This document shows, piece by piece, positions 1-5,940 of a stretch of 6,624 nt of DNA. Position 1 is the stretch's first letter. Each line of letters begins with the position of its first letter. This stretch comes from Verrucomicrobia bacterium UBA3750 (lineage in GTDB: Bacteria; Verrucomicrobiota; Kiritimatiellia; RFP12; UBA1067): the NCBI GenBank assembly GCA_002371755.1, contig DFGM01000076.1, forward strand, positions 1 through 6,624, given 5' to 3'. Both the position numbers and the translations under genes were made by a program. The notes beneath the pieces are model-generated. The model ran no database searches and was not told where the DNA came from. It saw only the letters and a program-made list of their open reading frames with translations.

Positions 1-3000
1 TTTATCATTTCCATCGCGCCGTGCATGGTGTCGGTGACGTTGAACATCTCCTTGTAATGCATCCAGGCGTTGGCGACTTTTCCGCCGTCTTCTCCGTCCG
101 CAGGATTCAACAGCATGTCGTCCCGGTCGGGGAACCAATAGACGACGGGCTTGTCAAGGAAAAGAAAATCGAACGCCACCGATGAGAAGTCCGTAATGCA
201 CATCGAAGCGTGGCGGATCCAGTAGGATATCGATGCCGTATCCGCGATTTCGAGCGACGGGTCGAACGCATCCCCCAGATTTTTGATATGGTTCGCCAGA
301 TGGTGGTGCGGGGCGAATACCACGCGCAGCCCCAGAGCCTTGAGCTTGGCGACGTTTTCCGGCGAGAGGAATTTGGAGTATGACTGATACCACGCAGATC
401 GCTTCAGCACTTCCAAGCCGCCGTTGAACGACTTGCGCCAAGTGGGCATGACGAAAAGAAGCTTTTCCTTCTCGCCCTGACTCTCGTCTTTCAGCAAATC
501 CCATCTCGGCAATCCGCCGGAAACGAATGCACAGGAATGTTCTTCGTCGAAGTGACTTCTAAAGAAATCTTCTTCTCGCTTGGAACAGGTGTTCAGACAC
601 GAGAAATGGTGGAGCATCCAGCGCACCACTTCGGGGGTGCTGTGGTATGATACGCCATGCTGGAGATACACGAGCCACATTCCTGGTTCGGCGCGCATCC
701 ATTGAGCCAAAGCGTTGTTCACCGCGCCGTTTTCCTGCACCACGGCTTTGGCGCGAATGAGCGCGTCGGCGCATTTCTCCGCGAACTCTAAGTCCGCCAC
801 GCCGTCGCCGGAGAGGAGAATCACGTCTTTCAGCATGTCTTCTCGCTTGATTTTGGCAAGCCATTTGTGTTTTTTCCACATGACATACCTGCTTGGCACG
901 CCATGGTCTTGCAGCCAGCGGAAAAACGTCCACGAATCTATCGGCTCGTTCTCGGTGGAGTTCAATTGCCCCATGACGATATACATGTCGTGGACTGACG
1001 ACTTTCTCTTTCCGGAAATATCTTCGAGAAGTTTTCGGCGTCCGCAAGAAAGACGGTTGACGAGTGGGGTGAGGTTCAAATTGCCATCGGACACCGTCGG
1101 AGCAGATTTGAGGTTTAAATATCTCTGCCACTGATTCTCGCCGTAAAGTTCCGCGCCGAAACGGTCGAATGCGAAGCGCTCGAATCCCTCCTGTTGCATC
1201 CAGGCGAGGCACTTCTGCGACTTCTCAGGATAGAACAAGGCATCTGAGAGCATGCGTTTGATTATTGTCCGCTCCAGCGCCACGGGAATCGTATGGCGCA
1301 ATTCCTCTGCATACGCAGAAAGCTCGGACAGAAGATCTATGCGGGAATTCGCTACGCCGGCATTCAGACGCGACACCGCCGATGTGGGATTTCCGCGCCT
1401 GTAGTGGTAGAACACCTTGTTGAACACGTCCATGCGCTTCAAGTGCGGGAGCAGGCGTAGCACGAATAAAAGATCTTCACCCAATTTCAACTTCGTGAAC
1501 CTAATGCGCGCATTTTCGATTGTCGTTCTGCGCCAGAGGAACAAGTAGGCTCCGCCGGAAATCGGAAAGTCGGAAAGTTCTTCCGGCGCGAAGACGGCCT
1601 TTCCCGGATATTCGTGTATGTGGTTGCGCAGCGTCCAATAATGGTCGATTGGCGCCAGAGTGTTGTAGTCAAAACACGCGAAATCGAATAGGCAGGCATC
1701 CAGCTGCGAACTTTCTGCACGCCTGCCGACCTCGTCGGCGAATCTGGCTTCGAGATAGTCATCGCCGTCGACAAACTGGATGTATTTGCCTTTTGCAACT
1801 GAAAGCGCTTTGTTGCGGGCTGCGGAAACACCCTGGTTCACCTGATGGATTACGACTATGCGTGGATCGCGAGAGGCGTAATTGTCGAGTATTTCGCCGG
1901 AGCGGTCGCATGAGCCGTCGTCCACGCATATGATTTCGATGTCGCGTCGTGTCTGCCTACGCAGCGATTCTATGCATCGTGTCAGATACCTGTCCACATT
2001 GAACACCGGCACGATGAACGTGATGAACGGCTCTTCTGCTTTTGCGGGAGGCCATTGGTCGTCTGAAGGGCGCACAGGGAGCATTGTTTCATCCGTCGGC
2101 GGCAGAACGACGTCTTCGCTGTTGATATTGTATATCTCGCCTACGAAGCGTATGAACCACGCCCGCGATTCGCCAAGCATAAGGTCGGCGAAGAGGGGCG
2201 CATTGTAGTCGTGCAGTATTTTGGAGGCAAGAACCAGGACTTCCTTGCCGGCAGGTGAATTCCGGACGTTCAGGATAGCTCCGCACAAATGTCGTATAGC
2301 GACACCCATGAGGTCGAGGCGGTCGAACTTGTCTAGGAAGCGGAATACCAGCGGGAAGATGCGCGTTATCGCGTCTGGCGGCTCGGCGTTTTTTCGCGCC
2401 CGGCTTTGCTGGACGGCCATTATGCCGTCCTGATTGCGCAAATAGTGGTAATGCTTTTTGTTGATGCAGTAGATTTGCTTCGCCAGACCTGCGCAGAAGA
2501 AGAAAAACGCCTCGTCTTCGTTTTTGCATCCTTCCGGGAAGCGTAGAGAATATTTCTCTAGGAATTCATGCCTGTAGAGTTTGTCCCATGCGCAGGCATC
2601 GATGACATATGCCAAAGCAGGGGTAAGCGGCAGCGCTCCGGTCTGTGGCATGGTGAAGTATTTTCCTATGTTGATCTTTTCCGCTTCCGACACTTCGTAT
2701 GTGTATTCCGCCGCCACGGCGCATTTCGCCAATTCGCATTCGGGATGCATTTCAAGCGCGGAGGAAAGGTCGGAGAACATATCGTCTTCGACATAGTCGT
2801 CGGAATCGACGAAGCCGATGTATTTGCCCTTGGCGGCTGCCATGCCGGTGTTACGCGCGGCGGAAAGACCGCCGTTCTGACGATGGAGCGCCTTGATGCG
2901 GGGATGTTTTGCGGCGTATCTGTCGGCTATCGCACCTGTGGAATCGGTCGAGCCGTCGTCAACGCAAATGATTTCGATGCTCTCCAGCGTCTGCGCTAGG

Positions 3001-4379
3001 AGAGAGTCTAGGCATTTTGCGAGATACTTCTCCGAGTTGTAGGCCGGGACGACGACCGACACGAGCGGTTGCAGCAAATCGTCCGCCAGTTCCGGTGCGC
3101 TCAATGTCTTTGCCAATGCCTTTATCTTGTCGGCCTTGGCTTGTGAAACGCGCCCTTTGCACCATGTCAAGTCGCGCAGGACGGGGATATTTTGCTCGAC
3201 TATACGCATAAGTGCTTTTCGCACCGATGATTTGTGGGCGTCGATGCTGGCCGTCTTGGAAGCGAGCAGAAGTGCGTTCAGTATATCGTCCTTCGTTTCC
3301 GTCGCGGTTAGCGCGTTGTCTCCAGAGACGGGCACATGGTTGACAGTAGGTCTTGACGTAGTTTTTTCTCGTCCAGTAAGGCAGCGCGCGCAAGCAAGGA
3401 ATATGTTGTCGTTTTCGCTGCTGTCGTTGATGAAGCGCAGGGCAGTGCCGAGAAGCCATTGCCTGTCGAAGACTTTTGCGGATATGCCGTCGCAGGCGTT
3501 CTTCCAGTTTATGGTCTTTTTGCCGCCGCAGATTTCGGCGTTTTCGGTTTTCGCGGCGAGGACGAGCCATTCCAGCATGTCGTCGGTGGCGTAGTAGTCG
3601 CCGACTTCCAGGAACGAGACATAGTCGCCTGTCGCGACGGCGAGAGCCATGTTGCGGGCTTCGCGAAGAGTTTTGCCGGAAGTTTCAAGAGGGACGATCT
3701 TGACTCCGCCGCGCACAGGCTCCAGTTGGTCGGCGGCATTCGCCGCGCCGGGGATGGCCGTTATTATTTCGATTTCTCCGAGTGAACTTGCGCAGAGCCT
3801 GTCGATGGTGGCTTCTAGGTCTTTGGCGTCCGGGGCGCCTGTCAACACGACCGACGCCGAAGGCGATTTGCCGCCGGCGAGGATGCGCATCGAGAGGACT
3901 TCCGTTCTCAGCTGGAGGTTGTTTATGGTGTTGAGAAGTTTCTGGTACTGCTCTTGCTGCCTGTTTGTCGTCGCCGGCGTATTCTTTGCCTGCCGTGACG
4001 CTGCTCGCGCGGCGATTTCCGCCGCGATTCGTTTTTCCTCTCCGTCCCACCAGAGGACGAGGCCGTACGGGGCGAGGCTGCGGATTCGCCCGATCAAGCC
4101 CTTGCCGTCGAGTTCCGGGGTGCCGACTTGCTTGCCATATACAAGCAGCATGTGTTTGCGCATCATGCCGTAAGGAAGGAAGTATTTCGCGACTCTTACG
4201 TCCGTCGGCACGCGCTGTTGCAGGATGGCCGAAACCGCGTATGGCGACAGCGCGGCCACCAGGCGCACAAATTTCGAGTCCGAGATATTGTTGATTCGTA
4301 TGCCGTATCTGCTGGGCAGCCACCAATGCATGAACCAGCCGGGAAGGGCCAACTTGAAAAGTTTTCTTGCTGTTTTCAT
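1..4379 (-). CDS. Multidomain glycosyltransferase: degenerate GT2 + GT2 + GT2 + CDP-glycerol glycerophosphotransferase (TagF-like), 3' end cut by window
   Basis: One uninterrupted frame of 1,459 codons runs off the left edge. Residues 1-113 are basic and aromatic, with three PY motifs (P46-Y47, P69-Y70-G71, P104-Y105-G106). About 114-168 is a charged, Gln-rich helical linker. About 172-400 is a GT2-like fold without the catalytic acids. GT2 domain A (about 438-700) has VVVPAYN, D474-D475-G476, D525-S526-D527 and N-E621-D622-E. GT2 domain B (about 784-1010) has IVPVFN, D820-D821-G822, D871-G872-D873 and G-E968-D969. From about 1130 a Glyphos_transf-type domain shows LQHG (H1241), PTWR (1312-1315), HHH (1358-1360) and TDFSS (from 1396). 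Only the extreme C-terminus seems missing. No signal peptide or clear membrane span is seen, so a cytoplasmic, perhaps membrane-associated, enzyme is likely. GT2 domains transfer sugars from nucleotide-sugars; TagF-like domains transfer polyol phosphate from CDP-activated donors. Inferred role: synthesis or polymerisation of a phosphodiester-containing capsule or surface glycan; donors unknown. ATG 4379 is the first ATG in a frame open from 4517; it has no clear Shine-Dalgarno. Confidence 0.93.
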   Translation of the reverse strand, partial: MKTARKLFKLALPGWFMHWWLPSRYGIRINNISDSKFVRLVAALSPYAVSAILQQRVPTDVRVAKYFLPYGMMRKHMLLVYGKQVGTPELDGKGLIGRIRSLAPYGLVLWWDGEEKRIAAEIAARAASRQAKNTPATTNRQQEQYQKLLNTINNLQLRTEVLSMRILAGGKSPSASVVLTGAPDAKDLEATIDRLCASSLGEIEIITAIPGAANAADQLEPVRGGVKIVPLETSGKTLREARNMALAVATGDYVSFLEVGDYYATDDMLEWLVLAAKTENAEICGGKKTINWKNACDGISAKVFDRQWLLGTALRFINDSSENDNIFLACARCLTGREKTTSRPTVNHVPVSGDNALTATETKDDILNALLLASKTASIDAHKSSVRKALMRIVEQNIPVLRDLTWCKGRVSQAKADKIKALAKTLSAPELADDLLQPLVSVVVPAYNSEKYLAKCLDSLLAQTLESIEIICVDDGSTDSTGAIADRYAAKHPRIKALHRQNGGLSAARNTGMAAAKGKYIGFVDSDDYVEDDMFSDLSSALEMHPECELAKCAVAAEYTYEVSEAEKINIGKYFTMPQTGALPLTPALAYVIDACAWDKLYRHEFLEKYSLRFPEGCKNEDEAFFFFCAGLAKQIYCINKKHYHYLRNQDGIMAVQQSRARKNAEPPDAITRIFPLVFRFLDKFDRLDLMGVAIRHLCGAILNVRNSPAGKEVLVLASKILHDYNAPLFADLMLGESRAWFIRFVGEIYNINSEDVVLPPTDETMLPVRPSDDQWPPAKAEEPFITFIVPVFNVDRYLTRCIESLRRQTRRDIEIICVDDGSCDRSGEILDNYASRDPRIVVIHQVNQGVSAARNKALSVAKGKYIQFVDGDDYLEARFADEVGRRAESSQLDACLFDFACFDYNTLAPIDHYWTLRNHIHEYPGKAVFAPEELSDFPISGGAYLFLWRRTTIENARIRFTKLKLGEDLLFVLRLLPHLKRMDVFNKVFYHYRRGNPTSAVSRLNAGVANSRIDLLSELSAYAEELRHTIPVALERTIIKRMLSDALFYPEKSQKCLAWMQQEGFERFAFDRFGAELYGENQWQRYLNLKSAPTVSDGNLNLTPLVNRLSCGRRKLLEDISGKRKSSVHDMYIVMGQLNSTENEPIDSWTFFRWLQDHGVPSRYVMWKKHKWLAKIKREDMLKDVILLSGDGVADLEFAEKCADALIRAKAVVQENGAVNNALAQWMRAEPGMWLVYLQHGVSYHSTPEVVRWMLHHFSCLNTCSKREEDFFRSHFDEEHSCAFVSGGLPRWDLLKDESQGEKEKLLFVMPTWRKSFNGGLEVLKRSAWYQSYSKFLSPENVAKLKALGLRVVFAPHHHLANHIKNLGDAFDPSLEIADTASISYWIRHASMCITDFSSVAFDFLFLDKPVVYWFPDRDDMLLNPADGEDGGKVANAWMHYKEMFNVTDTMHGAMEMI

Positions 4380-4489
4380 ATCTGAATGCGTTGTTTGATC
4401 GTTTGCGCGTCCTTGCCGAACGGGACGGAGCCGCAAGAGCCGTTGCTCCTGGGTTTCTTGTAGATGGTGTCTGCCGTTGTGGGTCGCAT
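4376..4489 (-). CDS. Possible 37-residue leader peptide overlapping the start of the large glycosyltransferase gene
   Basis: This short frame begins MRPTTADTIYKK and ends TIKQRIQI. Its TGA stop overlaps the ATG of the large gene as ATGA, the usual geometry for translational coupling. Its ATG lies nine bases downstream of the TATAAT at 4503-4498, so the mRNA would start on or within a base or two of the ATG (leaderless). The product is small, basic and polar, with one Cys and no membrane span, and I recognise no family. The coupling idea is inference from geometry: a 114-base open frame can occur by chance, and the stretch could instead be plain 5' untranslated leader. Within it, AGGAGC and GCTCTT (4435-4450) can pair around a four-base loop. 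Confidence 0.35.
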   Translation of the reverse strand: MRPTTADTIYKKPRSNGSCGSVPFGKDAQTIKQRIQI

Positions 4490-4497
4490 TAAGAAAT

Positions 4498-4506
4498 ATT
4501 ATACCA
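4498..4506 (-). promoter_or_regulatory. Extended -10 promoter element (TGGTATAAT) for the large glycosyltransferase gene
   Basis: The minus strand reads TGGTATAAT, a perfect TATAAT hexamer (4503-4498) preceded by the TGn extension. No TTGACA-like -35 box sits about 17 bases upstream, where the sequence is AACCCC; extended -10 promoters often do without one. Transcription would start near 4489-4491, about 110 bases before the large gene. The element lies in the AT-rich gap after rfbB and suggests that the large gene can be transcribed separately. It assumes a standard sigma-70-type factor; in Bacteroidota the consensus differs. Confidence 0.5.
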
Positions 4507-4647
4507 TATTTTCGGTTTTAGGGGTTGGGATCCCGTGTTTCGTGTTTGAGTTCGCAATTCGTTGCCATAGTGTTCGGTAAAATTGCAAAGGCAGGAGTTC
4601 GACGACGCCAATTTCGCCAGATAGCGTCTTGCTTGACGAACCGGGCC
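4507..4647. other. Intergenic stretch with no recognised content
   Basis: This part of the rfbB-glycosyltransferase gap holds no convincing gene, tRNA or rho-independent terminator. A minus-strand frame crosses it from the repeat array and ends at 4518, but its upstream half is made of the repeats and it matches nothing I know. A short palindrome, GGGATCCC (4527-4534), and a 5-base inverted repeat, GACGC/GCGTC (near 4605-4630), are too weak to call. Confidence 0.5.
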
Positions 4648-4816
4648 GACAATATATTCACCAGCCGCATTCTATATATTCTCCTGTCGTCTGTCCATAT
4701 ATTGACTTGCCGTCTCTCTATATATTGACTTGTCGTCTCTCTATATATTGACTTGCGCTTGTCCATATATTGACTTGCGTCTGTCCATATATTCAATATT
4801 CACCTGACATCCGTCC
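4648..4816. repeat. Tandem array of 22-23-base ATATATT-core repeats immediately after rfbB
   Basis: On the plus strand, units begin at 4648, 4671, 4694, 4717, 4740, 4762 and 4784, so the period is 23, 23, 23, 23, 22, 22. The best four (4694-4783) read TCYATATATTGACTTG followed by a 6-7-base tail such as CCGTCTC, TCGTCTC or CGTCTG. The units at 4648 and 4671 diverge after ATATATT (CACCAGCC, CTCCTGTC). The one at 4784 keeps TCCATATATT and runs into a decayed partial copy (ATATTCACC) that covers the rfbB stop codon. Units abut with no unique spacers, so this is not a CRISPR array. The period is not a multiple of three and both strands have stops, so it is not a coding repeat. Possible roles are a protein-binding array (two helical turns per unit), a recombination or slippage site, or inert satellite DNA. 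Confidence 0.9.
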
Positions 4817-5915
4817 GCATGGGCGAGCGGCCACGGCCGATGCGCTGGCCGTGATAGACGTTTTCGCGGAGCGGCCGCCACCACCATTCGTTTTCGAGAT
4901 ACCACTTCACGGTCTTGCGAATGCCGGTGTCGAAATCGGTCTGCGGCCTCCAACCCAGTTCTCTGGAGATCTTGCCCGGATCGATGGCGTATCGCATATC
5001 GTGGCCCGGACGGTCCGCGACATGGGTGACGAGCGAGGCGTAGCCGGCGCCGTCGCGACACGGGCGGAGTTCGTCCAGCGCGGCGCACACGGCTGCTATG
5101 GTCTGGACGTTGGTCCGTTCGCAGCGTCCTCCGATGTTGTAGGTCTGGCCGGGCGAGCCGCATTCGCAGACGCGCAGCAGCGCACGGGCGTGGTCTTCCA
5201 CGAACAGCCAGTCTCTGACGTTTTCCCCGCTGCCGTAGATGCTGACGGGCTTCGACTCAAGGCAGTTGAGTATGGCCAGCGGAATCAGCTTCTCCGGGAA
5301 CTGTCGCGGGCCGTAGTTGTTGGAACAGTTCGTGACGATCGTCGGAAGTCCGTAGGTGTGGCGCCAGGCGCGGACAAGGTGGTCGCTAGCGGCCTTCGAT
5401 GCGGCATACGGCGAGCGCGGGGCGTATGGCGTGGACTCCGTGAAGAGTCCGTCCTTGCCGAGCGAACCGTAAACCTCGTCTGTTGAGACGTGCAAGAAGC
5501 GGAATGTCGAGCGCGCCGCGTCGTCCAGCCCTCGCCAAAATGCGAGCGCCGCCTGCAGCAGCGCGGCGGTGCCCGCGACGTTGGTGCGGATGAATGCGTC
5601 CGGCGCGTCGATGGATCTATCGACGTGCGACTCGGCGGCGAGATGGAAGACGGAGTCTGGCCGGAAGCTTGCGAACGCGCAGTTCATCGCCGCAGAGTCG
5701 CAGACGTCGGCATTGAGGAACGAGAGCCGCGGGTTGGAAGAGACGAGAGTCGCGGGGTCTAGGCCGACTTCCTTCAGCGAACACGGAGTTCCTGCGTAGG
5801 TCAGCCTGTCCACGACCAGCAAGGCGGCGTCGGTCTCGCCCAGGAGCAACCGCGAGAGCGCCGAGCCGACGAAGCCCGCGCCGCCTGTCACCAAGCATCG
5901 TTTAGGGTGCGGCAT
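4800..5915 (-). CDS. rfbB: dTDP-glucose 4,6-dehydratase
   Basis: The 371-residue product is an extended short-chain dehydrogenase that converts dTDP-glucose to dTDP-4-keto-6-deoxy-D-glucose using bound NAD+, the second step towards dTDP-L-rhamnose and related sugars; it acts in the cytoplasm. Visible signatures are TGGAGFVG (10-17), the NAD-binding DRLTYAG (36-42), NADV (68-71), HLAAESHVDRSI (91-102), the catalytic STDEVYG (144-150, Thr145-Asp146-Glu147), YAASK (170-174), NNYGPRQFPEKLIP and RDWLFVEDHARAL. Length is close to the family's usual 340-360. ATG 5915 is preferred over the in-frame ATG at 5981 because it places the Rossmann motif where RfbB proteins have it and leaves the upstream gene intact. 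The start is 25 bases after the preceding stop, so co-transcription is likely. No clear Shine-Dalgarno is seen. The stop codon lies in the decayed edge of the repeat array. The symbol rmlB is equivalent. Confidence 0.95.
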   Translation of the reverse strand: MPHPKRCLVTGGAGFVGSALSRLLLGETDAALLVVDRLTYAGTPCSLKEVGLDPATLVSSNPRLSFLNADVCDSAAMNCAFASFRPDSVFHLAAESHVDRSIDAPDAFIRTNVAGTAALLQAALAFWRGLDDAARSTFRFLHVSTDEVYGSLGKDGLFTESTPYAPRSPYAASKAASDHLVRAWRHTYGLPTIVTNCSNNYGPRQFPEKLIPLAILNCLESKPVSIYGSGENVRDWLFVEDHARALLRVCECGSPGQTYNIGGRCERTNVQTIAAVCAALDELRPCRDGAGYASLVTHVADRPGHDMRYAIDPGKISRELGWRPQTDFDTGIRKTVKWYLENEWWWRPLRENVYHGQRIGRGRSPMRTDVR

Positions 5916-5940
5916 TCGTTCGTGTGTGGAGCGTGGGGGA

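Noticed and set aside
559..1212. A 217-codon minus-strand frame inside the large glycosyltransferase gene
   Set aside because: It is an out-of-frame, Arg-rich shadow; the overlapping frame carries the TagF-like motifs.
4427..4450. Alternative hairpins (GGAGC with GCTCC, or AGGAGC with GCTCTT) upstream of the large gene, as an attenuator
   Set aside because: The stems have only 5-6 pairs and no run of U follows. Such pairings are common by chance.
4525..4728. A 67-codon plus-strand frame ending in the repeat array
   Set aside because: It has no ribosome binding site, its C-terminal third is repeat sequence, and it runs opposite to every gene in the window.
4518..4796. A 92-codon minus-strand frame with repeated NIWTD/IY-type peptides
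   Set aside because: Its first half is translated tandem repeat whose 22-23-base period shifts frame from unit to unit. The second half resembles no family I know, and there is no ribosome binding site.
4648..4816. CRISPR array
   Set aside because: The repeats abut with no unique spacers, the unit is only 22-23 bases, and no cas genes are present.
4770..5486. A 238-codon plus-strand frame opposite rfbB
   Set aside because: It is antisense to an rfbB gene with every family motif. Its translation matches no known family, and long shadow frames are common in GC-rich DNA.
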